A stretch of DNA of 6,569 nucleotides from Verrucomicrobiota bacterium (GCA_029907285.1 JARYMD010000251.1:1-6569), one strand, 5' to 3'; shown: positions 1 through 6,375, numbered from the stretch's first letter. The notes: generated by a model not told the origin, from the sequence alone. Program-made: numbers and translations.

Positions 1-83
1 GATCGGCCGCCGGCTTGATGCGGACGGGGACGGCCACGCTCCCGGAAAACCCAAACAAAGTGCCTGGCACTCTATTGGGGGCC
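1..83. repeat. 83-bp direct repeat, copy 1
   Basis: This stretch matches bases 129-211 at 78 of 83 positions by eye, at a constant offset of 128. The mismatches are at positions 7, 10, 15, 39 and 63. It contains the GC-rich segment CGGACGGGGACGGCC and ends with the palindromic core GTGCCTGGCACT and a TATTGGGGG tail. The copy touches the window edge, so the true repeat may begin further upstream. No protein can be assigned to either strand. It is probably a non-coding, REP-like dispersed repeat. Confidence 0.85.
60..76 (+). repeat. Palindromic repeat core, copy A (REP-like)
   Basis: The sequence is GTGCCTGGCACTCTATT. Bases 59-71 (AGTGCCTGGCACT) form a perfect 6-bp inverted repeat around a single T. 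It lies inside direct repeat copy 1. Short imperfect palindromes of this kind, scattered between genes, resemble REP elements mobilised by REP-associated tyrosine transposases (IS200-like). No such transposase is in the window, so that link is inferred. Confidence 0.7.
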
Positions 84-94
84 ACACCCCAATA
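73..94. other. Perfect 8-bp stem-loop between repeat cores
   Basis: TATTGGGG (73-80) is the exact reverse complement of CCCCAATA (87-94), with a 6-nt loop (GCCACA). It sits between palindromic cores A and B. No T-run follows it, so it is not a standard intrinsic terminator. It is more likely part of the repeat cluster's secondary structure. Confidence 0.6.
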
Positions 95-96
95 AC

Positions 97-113
97 GTGC
101 CTGGCACTCTATT
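97..113 (+). repeat. Palindromic repeat core, copy B (REP-like)
   Basis: Exact match to the 17-bp core at 60-76. Its flanks differ (AAC before, TCGAAAC after), so it lies outside the 83-bp repeat. This shows that the 17-bp core recurs independently of the longer unit. Confidence 0.7.
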
Positions 114-128
114 TCGAAACTCGCGCAC

Positions 129-211
129 GATCGGTCGTCGGTTTGATGCGGACGGGGACGGCCACGGTCCCGGAAAACCCAAACAAAGTGTCTGGCACTC
201 TATTGGGGGCC
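129..211. repeat. 83-bp direct repeat, copy 2
   Basis: Second copy of the repeat at 1-83, with five substitutions and no indels. Three of the five are C to T changes relative to copy 1. The similarity stops just after GGGGGCC: copy 1 continues into a hairpin, while copy 2 continues into GGGGAGGGCGATGCTCC. The sharp end of the similarity suggests the element boundary lies near base 211. Confidence 0.85.
188..204 (+). repeat. Palindromic repeat core, copy C (REP-like)
   Basis: The sequence is GTGTCTGGCACTCTATT, one substitution from copies A and B. In RNA the changed base would still allow a G-U pair in the stem. It lies inside direct repeat copy 2 at the same relative position as copy A. Confidence 0.7.
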
Positions 212-321
212 GGGGAGGGCGATGCTCCGGTGGCCGCGCCGCTCGGATCGACAAACCTGGGATGACTCCGGGGAAAAGAGCATTGGACATTTCTGGTGAA
301 GTCGTTACACTTGCGGACATT

Positions 322-642
322 ATGAACAAGAACATCACGCTCACAGGCGTGTTGGTGGTGATATTGCTGCTGAGTGCAATTGCGAATCTCGCCTTGTGTG
401 TCCGATATGTTCGCACCGTGAGCGCGGCTCAAACCGTAGCACAACGCCTTCAGACCATCAGGCAGTTCCAGACAGCGGTGGTTCTCCGCAAGTCTCTCAT
501 GCAGAGCATTGCAAACGATGCCATCGAGTATTCGAAGAAGAACTCTGCAATGGCTGCTCTGCTTCAGCAGTATAATCCCTTGCTTGAACAGTTGAACCTC
601 GTGAAACCCCAACAGGGAACAGCTCCACGCCAAAACAAATAA
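322..642 (+). CDS. Small single-pass membrane protein, unknown function
   Basis: The product is 106 residues and I do not recognise a family. Residues 6-27 are a strongly hydrophobic segment (rich in V, L, I and A) preceded by a short polar N-terminus (MNKN). This suggests a single N-terminal membrane anchor or uncleaved signal. VRYVR follows at 27-31. Residues about 32-95 are polar and probably helical, and the last ten residues are polar and basic. The start is ATG at 322: the open frame extends back to 97, but that part runs through the repeats and is not protein-like. There is no clear ribosome-binding site. A weak promoter-like pair (TTGGAC 283-288, TACACT 306-311, 17-nt spacer) lies just upstream. 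The stop is 7 nt before the next gene, which appears to be a diverged paralog, so the two are probably one transcript. Confidence that it is a gene is good; function is unknown. Confidence 0.7.
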   Translation: MNKNITLTGVLVVILLLSAIANLALCVRYVRTVSAAQTVAQRLQTIRQFQTAVVLRKSLMQSIANDAIEYSKKNSAMAALLQQYNPLLEQLNLVKPQQGTAPRQNK

Positions 643-649
643 CTGTGAT

Positions 650-1111
650 ATGATGCCTCCTGATCCGGTCTCCCAAGTTGGCGTTGGCGGTCAACCGGCC
701 AATCCGGACGCGGAACTTGCCGCGCTGCGCCAATCCGTCGCAAACCTGCGGATGTTGATGCAATTGACTGTCATCGCTCTTGTGGTGGTCGTTGCTTCGG
801 TGAATGTCTTTCTGTTTCATCAGGTCCGCTTGCTGCGAAGGCAGGCGGGCGACATGCAAAGCGCTTCCCTTGAAATGGCAAGGACAGTTGGTGAATACGA
901 GACGAACACCGTGCCGCTGATGGAGCGTTTTCTTGCCGATCTGAAGAAGTTTGCCGATCGCGATCCTTCTTTTGCCCAGGTCCTCGCCAAGTATCAATTG
1001 TCCGGACAGAAAACCACCAACGCTCCTGCTGCCACCAATCCTCCGGCCCCAGCGACAAAGACGTCGCCGACCAAGACAGCACCCGGGTCGAAGACCGGCA
1101 CGGGACGATAG
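650..1111 (+). CDS. Small single-pass membrane protein with Pro/Ala/Thr/Lys-rich tail, unknown function
   Basis: The product is 153 residues and I do not recognise a family. The first 38 residues are polar with a Pro-rich beginning. Residues 39-58 form one transmembrane segment containing ALVVVVASVNVFLF. VRLLRR follows at 59-64, then a charged, probably helical region to about 115 (LMERFLADLKKFADRDPSF at 90-108). The tail from 121 is low-complexity, rich in P, A, T and K, and probably disordered. The polar N-terminus, hydrophobic segment and basic residues after it leave topology open: the RLLRR cluster would favour the C-terminal part being cytoplasmic. Two ATGs stand in tandem at 650 and 653, either of which could start translation. 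No strong ribosome-binding site is visible, so coupling to the preceding gene is likely. The membrane segment and the D-x(17)-Y motif (97-115) match the preceding protein, which suggests an old tandem duplication. Confidence 0.75.
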   Translation: MMPPDPVSQVGVGGQPANPDAELAALRQSVANLRMLMQLTVIALVVVVASVNVFLFHQVRLLRRQAGDMQSASLEMARTVGEYETNTVPLMERFLADLKKFADRDPSFAQVLAKYQLSGQKTTNAPAATNPPAPATKTSPTKTAPGSKTGTGR

Positions 1112-1120
1112 ACAGTCATT

Positions 1121-1155
1121 GTCCGACCGTGGCCACAATGCCGGCACGGTTCGAC
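1121..1155. other. Imperfect stem-loop between the membrane gene and the hydrolase gene
   Basis: GTCCGACCGTG (1121-1131) can pair with CACGGTTCGAC (1145-1155): a 6-bp inner stem (ACCGTG/CACGGT), a 2x2 mismatch and a 3-bp outer stem, with a 13-nt loop. It starts 10 nt after the stop at 1111. No T-run follows, so a role as intrinsic terminator is doubtful. It might be an mRNA 3'-end structure or chance. Confidence 0.3.
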
Positions 1156-1196
1156 AAGAGCTGGCACCTTGGTCGGGAGACTGTAGCCTGTGAGCC

Positions 1197-2654
1197 ATGA
1201 CCTCGATCTGCACCCGGTTTGGTTGGCTGTGGCCGCGCGTCCTCACGCTTTTCATTGTCGTCGCGAATGCAGTCGGCGCAACGAATGCCGGTGAAACATC
1301 GGACAGGCATTTGCCGAAAGTGCGGGTCGCACCCGACAACCGCAGTTTCGTGGCCGATGATGGCAAGCGGTTTGTGCCGTTTGGGGTGAATTACTTCCGG
1401 CCGGGGACAGGTTGGGCTCCGCAGATATGGAAGCAGTTTGACCCGGAAGCCACGCGCCGCGATTTCGCTCGGCTGCGCGAACTCGGAGCCAACTGTGTCC
1501 GTGTGTTTTTGACGTTCGGCTCTTTCTACAACGCGCCAGGGCAGTTATCCCCAGAAGGGCTTGCGAAGTTTGACAAGTTCCTCGAGCTGGCTGAAGAGGC
1601 GGGATTGTACGTGCACCCGACCGGGCCGGACCATTGGGAGGGAATGCCTGACTGGGCGCAGACGGGCCGGTGGATTGACGATGAAGCCATCGAAAACCTT
1701 GTGTCGTTTTGGAAGCTGTTCGCAGCCCGATACAGAGGTCGCAATGTAATATTTGCCTACGATCTGCTCAACGAACCCCAAATCCCATGGGATAATCCCC
1801 GAATGCGTCAGAAGTGGAACCAATGGCTTGAAGACAAGTACGGGGCCAAGGAACGGCTCGCCGCTGCATGGCAAAAAGAGAGCGAGAAACTCGAGTTCGG
1901 CAAAATAGACCCGCCGCCAAAGGACGCGCCGCCCGGGCGCGAGCTCTTGGATTACCAACTCTTCCGTGAGCACCTGGCGGATGAATGGACACGGCGACAA
2001 GCCGCCGCGATCAAGGCCGCTGACAACGATGCGCTCGTCACTGTCGGATTGATTCAATGGTCCGTCCCGTTTGTGATGGCCGGTCCATGGCAGTATTCAG
2101 GATTCAGACCCGCGCGACAGGCAAAGTTTCTCGATTTTCTCGAGGTCCACTTTTACCCCTTGGCGGAGGGATTCTACGAATACACGGGCGCCGAAGCGGA
2201 AAAGCGGAACCTCGCGTATCTCGAAGCGGTGGTGCGAGAAGTGGCCATGGCCGGCAAACCTGTCGTGCTGGCTGAATTCGGATGGTACGGCGGTGGCAAA
2301 CTCACGATCGACGGCGGCAGGCATCCCCCGGCAACAGAAGAACAGCAGGCAGAATGGTGTCAGCAGCTGATAGAACTATCAACCGGCTGGTGCTGCGGTT
2401 GGCTCAATTGGGGGTTGTACGACCATCCACAGGCGCGCGACGTGACGGAACTGATCGGGCTTCTGACCGCCGATGGCCGCACAAAACAATGGGGCCGTGT
2501 TTTTCAGAAAATCTCGCAAGAACTGGCGGGAAAACCTGTGCCAAAAGTGCGGGAAGTTACCCGGCCTGCGATGGATTGGGAGCGGCTGCTGATTGATCGC
2601 GAAGCAGTGAAAGCATTCCGGGACCGGTACTACACAGCTTTCAGAGAACAATAA
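1197..2654 (+). CDS. Secreted glycoside hydrolase, GH5-like (cellulase/mannanase-type, clan GH-A)
   Basis: The product is 485 residues. It probably hydrolyses beta-glycosidic bonds in a plant or microbial polysaccharide, outside the cytoplasm. An N-terminal signal peptide is visible: a basic start, a hydrophobic stretch at about 10-28, and likely cleavage near VGA or TNA (28-31). The catalytic TIM barrel runs from about 50 to 440. All the residues expected of GH5 are present: Arg102 (NCVRVF), His140 or His146 (YVHPTGPDHW), Asn192-Glu193 (DLLNEP, acid/base), His318 and Tyr320 (VHFYP), Glu360 (LAEFGW, nucleophile) and Trp405 (GWLNWG). A segment at about 205-250, with KYGAKERLAAAW, is inserted after the acid/base strand, as in some larger GH-A enzymes. 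An in-frame TGA at 1191 lies just before the ATG, so this start is the most upstream one possible. The ribosome-binding site is weak (GGGAG, about 17 nt upstream). Substrate cannot be decided: mannan or beta-glucan are equally plausible. The 85-nt gap from the previous gene leaves co-transcription open. Confidence 0.88.
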   Translation: MTSICTRFGWLWPRVLTLFIVVANAVGATNAGETSDRHLPKVRVAPDNRSFVADDGKRFVPFGVNYFRPGTGWAPQIWKQFDPEATRRDFARLRELGANCVRVFLTFGSFYNAPGQLSPEGLAKFDKFLELAEEAGLYVHPTGPDHWEGMPDWAQTGRWIDDEAIENLVSFWKLFAARYRGRNVIFAYDLLNEPQIPWDNPRMRQKWNQWLEDKYGAKERLAAAWQKESEKLEFGKIDPPPKDAPPGRELLDYQLFREHLADEWTRRQAAAIKAADNDALVTVGLIQWSVPFVMAGPWQYSGFRPARQAKFLDFLEVHFYPLAEGFYEYTGAEAEKRNLAYLEAVVREVAMAGKPVVLAEFGWYGGGKLTIDGGRHPPATEEQQAEWCQQLIELSTGWCCGWLNWGLYDHPQARDVTELIGLLTADGRTKQWGRVFQKISQELAGKPVPKVREVTRPAMDWERLLIDREAVKAFRDRYYTAFREQ

Positions 2655-2936
2655 AGCCACGGTGAAATTCGCAGCCTGACGGGTGGGCAGACCTTTGCAG
2701 CGCTATCTCGAAAAACGCGCGCAATCATCGCACACACTTGGCGCAATCCGATCCCGGCAATCGCGATGTCTTGGTCGTCACCATCGGCGAAACCTTCGTT
2801 GTAACTTTTGTCGTCCGCCCCGTCTCGATCTGGGCGGTTGGGATTTCAGGTGTGACGCTGAATAGCGCCGTGGGGCGGCCGGAGACGCCGGTGCAGCGCC
2901 TTGCGTTTGGTGTCGCGGTGCGGAATAGTAACGCTC
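2655..2936. other. Intergenic region with no recognisable gene
   Basis: These 282 nt separate the hydrolase from the acetyltransferase. Short open frames exist on both strands but their translations look like no protein I know, and their amino-acid composition is Arg-rich or erratic. No T-tailed terminator hairpin is visible after 2654. The GC-rich stretch around 2871-2900 (GGGGCGGCCGGAGACGCCGG) can form small hairpins. The promoter for the acetyltransferase-ATPase pair should be here, but no convincing -35/-10 pair stands out. Confidence 0.5.
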
Positions 2937-3851
2937 GTGAACGTCGTTGCAGAATTGACCGAGTCACTCCTGGCTTCGTACAAGGCCGTGGGAGGGATAA
3001 ATCACATCGACGGCAAGAATCTGCCGTCCAAGCGTGCCATTGCGAAGATCACACAAGACCTGCTGCGATTGCTTTTTCCGGGCTACTTCGACGACAAGGC
3101 GCTGCATTCGTCGGAGATCAAGGGGCAAACCGAGTCGTTGTTGTGCTCCGTGGTCAGAAGGCTTGAGATCGAGATCAGGCGAAGCCTCGAATACGCTCCG
3201 CCGCAGGGAATGAGCCGCCGCGATTTGCGCGGCCACGCACGCGAACTGTGCTGCAGATTGCTGAGGCGTTTGCCTGAGGTTCGCGCCATGCTGCAAACAG
3301 ACATGGAAGCCGCTTACAATGGTGACCCGGCGGCCCTGAGCAAGGAGGAGGTCATATTGGCTTATCCGTTTGTTGAAGCAATTGCTGTGCAGCGGATGGC
3401 GCATCAGTTGTACCTTGACCAGGTTGCGCTCATACCGCGGATCATGACAGAGTGGGCACATGGGCGAACGGGTTTGGACCTGCACCCGGGGGCGGAGATC
3501 GGAACGCATTTCTTTGTTGATCACTGCACAGGCACGGTGGTCGGAGAAACAACCCGCATAGGGAATCACGTCCGAATGTATCAAGGGGTTGGTTTGGTGG
3601 CCAGATCGCTGGCCGCCGGCCAGGCGCTTCGAGGACAAAAACGGCATCCGACAATCGAGGATCGCGTCACGATCTACGCCGGGGCGACCATCATGGGCGG
3701 CGATACCGTGGTTGGAACTGGCAGCACGATCGGCGCGAACGTCTTTCTAACGCAGAGCGTGCCGCCGAACTCGCTTGTTCTGGCCGACGGCACCACTGTG
3801 AAAGTGTTGCCAAAGTCAGAGCATTTGGCGACCCCAGATTTCCAGATTTAG
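2937..3851 (+). CDS. epsC: Serine O-acetyltransferase, EpsC type
   Basis: This cytoplasmic enzyme transfers an acetyl group from acetyl-CoA to L-serine to give O-acetylserine, the precursor of cysteine. The product is 304 residues from the chosen GTG start. Residues 1 to about 170 are an alpha-helical domain with the family segment GGINHIDGKNLPSK (19-32). The remainder is a left-handed beta-helix of hexapeptide repeats. Catalytic residues by comparison with E. coli CysE are Asp181 (LDLHPGA) and His196 (VDHCTG). Arg236-His237 (KRHP) match the substrate-binding pair, and VVGET is at 201-205. The YQGVGL stretch and the insertion before KRHP, followed by IYAGATIMGGD, are EpsC-like rather than enteric CysE-like. 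The chain ends in isoleucine (DFQI), as in enzymes that dock into cysteine synthase. The start could instead be TTG 2901 (316 residues) or GTG 2910; GTG 2937 was chosen because the family-like sequence begins there and GGAA lies 11 nt upstream. The next gene starts 5 nt after the stop. Confidence 0.92.
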   Translation: MNVVAELTESLLASYKAVGGINHIDGKNLPSKRAIAKITQDLLRLLFPGYFDDKALHSSEIKGQTESLLCSVVRRLEIEIRRSLEYAPPQGMSRRDLRGHARELCCRLLRRLPEVRAMLQTDMEAAYNGDPAALSKEEVILAYPFVEAIAVQRMAHQLYLDQVALIPRIMTEWAHGRTGLDLHPGAEIGTHFFVDHCTGTVVGETTRIGNHVRMYQGVGLVARSLAAGQALRGQKRHPTIEDRVTIYAGATIMGGDTVVGTGSTIGANVFLTQSVPPNSLVLADGTTVKVLPKSEHLATPDFQI

Positions 3852-3856
3852 CAGCG

Positions 3857-5020
3857 ATGGACTCCATCCAACTCGAGCACGTCAGCAAAGTGTTCCACAT
3901 GCCCGGGGGACGCTGCGTGGAAGCCGTGCGCGACATGACATTCGAGGTTGGGGAGGGGGAATTGCTGGTTTTGTTGGGGCCCTCCGGATCGGGCAAGACA
4001 ACAACCCTTCGACTCATTGCCGGCCTTGAGCAGCCAACAAACGGCACAATTTCGATCAACGGCGAAATCGTTAACGGAATCCCCCCAAAAGACCGTGATA
4101 TCGCCATGGTCTTTCAGAACCACGCTCTCTATCCGCATTTGACGGTTTGGCAAAACATTGCGTTTGGACTGAAGCTCCGCAGGCTTCCAAAAAGCGAAAT
4201 CGAACAGCGCGTGCGCGATGTAAGCGAAATGTTGGACATAACGAAACTCCTGACCAGGCTTCCGGAAACGCTGTCGGGCGGCGAACAACAGCGCGTGGCG
4301 CTTGCTCGCGCGATTGCGCGGCACCCAAAAGCACTGCTGCTCGATGAACCCTTTTCAGACCTTGACACTCCGATGCGCGCTCAAATGCGCGTCGAACTCA
4401 GGAAACTTCACAGGCGCCTCCGCACAACAATTGTCCACGTCACGCATGATCAAAGCGAAGCCCTTGTGCTTGGCGACCGCGTGGCGGTGATGGACTCGGG
4501 GCAAATTCAACAAATTGGCGCCCCGCTGGAGCTTTACGAGCACCCTGCAAACACCTTCGTTGCGGGATTCCTTGGCTGGCCACCGATGAACTTCGCCCGG
4601 GGCATGATTGAACCCGAACAGGACGGCTGCGTCTTCAGGTTTGCCGGCCCCGCTGATACAGCGCAGGTGCGATGTCTGCGGTTCCAGATTCCGAAGTCCA
4701 TCGCTCCGGCCATGGCGAAGCACATAGGACATGAGGTTGTGATGGCACTGCGACCGGAAGACATCCTTCGTGTTATGGCCAACGCTGCGTCGCCCACCGA
4801 CACAACCGCCGAGGCAATCGTCGAACTTGTCGAACCAACCGGTCCACAGGTGCATGTGTATCTCGGCCTTGGCGGATGGCGATGCGTGGCTGCGTGGCCC
4901 CGGGAATGCGCCCCCGCTGTTGAGGAGAGAATCCTTGTCCGATTAGAAATGCAGCGGGCAAGGTTCTTCGACGCGCAGACCGGAAAAGCAATTGCGCTTG
5001 CGCCACGCAGCCGGACTTGA
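3857..5020 (+). CDS. ABC transporter ATP-binding protein, UgpC/MalK/MsmX type
   Basis: The product is 387 residues, normal for the family. It is the cytoplasmic ATPase of a carbohydrate- or glycerol-phosphate-type importer. Motifs in order: Walker A GPSGSGKTT (41-49), Q-loop Gln87 (VFQNHALYPHLTV), signature LSGGEQQR (139-146), Walker B ALLLDEP (159-165) with catalytic Glu164, D-loop SDLD (167-170) and H-loop His197 (VTHDQSEA). A C-terminal TOBE/OB-fold region follows from about 245 to the end, with the typical LRPEDI (298-303). All catalytic residues are intact. Small departures from the usual MalK wording are SDLDTPMR where SNLDAKLR is common, and FLGWPPMNF where a small residue usually precedes PPMNF. 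No permease or binding-protein gene is in the window. ATPases of this subfamily can serve several importers, so the substrate cannot be named. It starts 5 nt after the acetyltransferase stop and is probably co-transcribed with it. Confidence 0.93.
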   Translation: MDSIQLEHVSKVFHMPGGRCVEAVRDMTFEVGEGELLVLLGPSGSGKTTTLRLIAGLEQPTNGTISINGEIVNGIPPKDRDIAMVFQNHALYPHLTVWQNIAFGLKLRRLPKSEIEQRVRDVSEMLDITKLLTRLPETLSGGEQQRVALARAIARHPKALLLDEPFSDLDTPMRAQMRVELRKLHRRLRTTIVHVTHDQSEALVLGDRVAVMDSGQIQQIGAPLELYEHPANTFVAGFLGWPPMNFARGMIEPEQDGCVFRFAGPADTAQVRCLRFQIPKSIAPAMAKHIGHEVVMALRPEDILRVMANAASPTDTTAEAIVELVEPTGPQVHVYLGLGGWRCVAAWPRECAPAVEERILVRLEMQRARFFDAQTGKAIALAPRSRT

Positions 5021-5229
5021 GTTTGTTTGGAATAAGTGTGTACTGAGCGCGGTGTGTCTTTTGACGCAGCGGGGCGCTGCCGCAATTGAACGATGCCGTT
5101 TGGAAACCAACGTTGGTTGCAGGGACGGCGATTTGTCGTGCCGCGCTGTCCGGCGCGCCCGGGCCGCCCGCGGGAAACAATCAGTTGAGACCGGTGAACG
5201 AACCTGTTGCAGGCAAGAGCCTCGAACCA

Positions 5230-6375
5230 TTGTGTTACTTGCGATGGCTGCGCAGATTCTCCACGGTGGCAACACAGATAACGGCGTGTGCCGCAGCGAT
5301 TGCGCTGGGCCTTGGGTGCCGACACACGCCGGTTCGCGTGACAGCGCTCCGCCAGGTTCAGCCGTGCCCGATTGTCCCGGTTGCAACTGCGGAACCAACG
5401 CCTCACCAAACCAATCAAGAGCCGGCTCTGCCCCCCGCAGCAGCACCCCCACAATGGGTGTCGGCCACAAACGTCCCATACGACGGTTGGATCGACGTCC
5501 GGCAATGGGCAAGAGATATTGGGATACCGATCCCTGCGCTGGCAATGACAGGCACCAATTGCGTGGCAAGCCTGAAGTTCCCAACGGGCACCCTTGACAT
5601 CAGGCTCGGTCGTCACCAGGCACGGTGGCAGCAATGCGAACTTTGGCTGGCCCACGCGCCCTTGTTCATCCGCGGTCAACCCTGCGTTCACGGACAGGAC
5701 ATTCAATCAACGCTGTTGCCACTGCTCACCGACAACGGGGAACTTCCCGTGACAAACCGTGTGATCGTCCTCGACCCCGGCCACGGCGGTTCCAATCCCG
5801 GAGCAAGAAACATCGCTACAGGCCGCTGGGAAAAGGAATACACTCTGGATTTGGCGCTTCGACTCAAGCCGCTCCTCGAAGACCAAGGATGGATGGTCTT
5901 CCTGACCCGGACCAACGACTGCGACGTCACACTGAGCAATCGTGTTGCGATTGCCGACGCCATTGGTGCAGGACTGTTCCTCAGCCTGCATTTCAATGAT
6001 GCCAACGGCCGCGCAACTGAATCCGGAATCGAGACCTACTGCATGACACCGCCGGGGTTGCCTTCAGCGCTTGTGCGCGGGCCGCCTGAGAATCCATCCG
6101 TTGTCCTCTCCAACAACGCCCATGACACGGCAAATCTCCGGCTTGCATTTCGTTTGCATCGTGCACTGGTCAACCGCACCGGCGCAGTTGACCGCGGCGT
6201 GCGGCGTGCACGGTTCATGGCGGTGCTGCGCAACCAATCCAGGCCGGCGATTCTCGTCGAAGCCGGTTATCTCTCGAACCTGCGTGACGCGCGCCTGATT
6301 GCGAGCCCTGAGCATCGGCAAGCTCTTGCATTGGCGATTGCCGATGCGCTCAGCTCGCCGCCGCCCGGTCTTTGA
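5230..6375 (+). CDS. N-acetylmuramoyl-L-alanine amidase (Amidase_3), exported, possible lipoprotein
   Basis: This zinc hydrolase cleaves the bond between N-acetylmuramic acid and L-alanine in peptidoglycan, in the periplasm. From TTG 5230 it has 381 residues. Residues 1-30 look like a signal peptide: basic RWLRR, a hydrophobic stretch, then LGLGC with Cys30 as a possible, non-canonical lipidation site. A Pro-rich linker follows (about 56-76), then a small domain at about 80-167 that resembles a copper amine oxidase N-terminal-like (stalk) domain. The amidase domain begins at RVIVLDPGHGG (177-187). Zinc ligands are His185, Glu201 (WEKE) and His254 (SLHFN). The catalytic Glu344 is in VEAGYLSN, near the C-terminus. 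The start is uncertain: the frame is open back to TTG 5086, and GTG 5194 is also possible. TTG 5230 gives a signal peptide of normal length and has AAGAG 10 nt upstream. A weak promoter-like pair (TTGAGT 5017-5022, TGTACT 5039-5044, 16-nt spacer) precedes it, consistent with a separate transcript. Confidence 0.9.
   Translation: MCYLRWLRRFSTVATQITACAAAIALGLGCRHTPVRVTALRQVQPCPIVPVATAEPTPHQTNQEPALPPAAAPPQWVSATNVPYDGWIDVRQWARDIGIPIPALAMTGTNCVASLKFPTGTLDIRLGRHQARWQQCELWLAHAPLFIRGQPCVHGQDIQSTLLPLLTDNGELPVTNRVIVLDPGHGGSNPGARNIATGRWEKEYTLDLALRLKPLLEDQGWMVFLTRTNDCDVTLSNRVAIADAIGAGLFLSLHFNDANGRATESGIETYCMTPPGLPSALVRGPPENPSVVLSNNAHDTANLRLAFRLHRALVNRTGAVDRGVRRARFMAVLRNQSRPAILVEAGYLSNLRDARLIASPEHRQALALAIADALSSPPPGL

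Noticed and set aside
73..94. Intrinsic transcription terminator
   Set aside because: The stem is good, but neither side is followed by a T-run and no gene is seen ending immediately before it.
1..211. CRISPR array
   Set aside because: There are only two long units, 83 bp each, with a single 45-bp separator that itself contains another core copy. The unit length and arrangement do not fit a CRISPR.
97..321. N-terminal extension of the first membrane protein to a 181-residue reading
   Set aside because: The added 75 residues are translated from the direct repeat and palindromic cores, look low-complexity, and would place a poor leader before the obvious MNKN plus hydrophobic start at 322.
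497..1366. 289-residue open frame on the - strand
   Set aside because: It lies antisense to three better-supported + strand frames, has an Arg/Ser/Cys-rich composition with no recognisable domain, and crosses two intergenic gaps.
2738..3166. 142-residue + strand open frame overlapping the acetyltransferase start
   Set aside because: Its first half (VVTIGETFVVTFVV) looks mildly protein-like, but the second half is out of frame with the clear acetyltransferase sequence and resembles no family. I kept it as intergenic.
4534..5706. 390-residue open frame on the - strand
   Set aside because: It is antisense to the intact ABC ATPase and the amidase. Its translation is rich in Arg, Cys and His without motifs, as expected of a shadow in GC-rich DNA.
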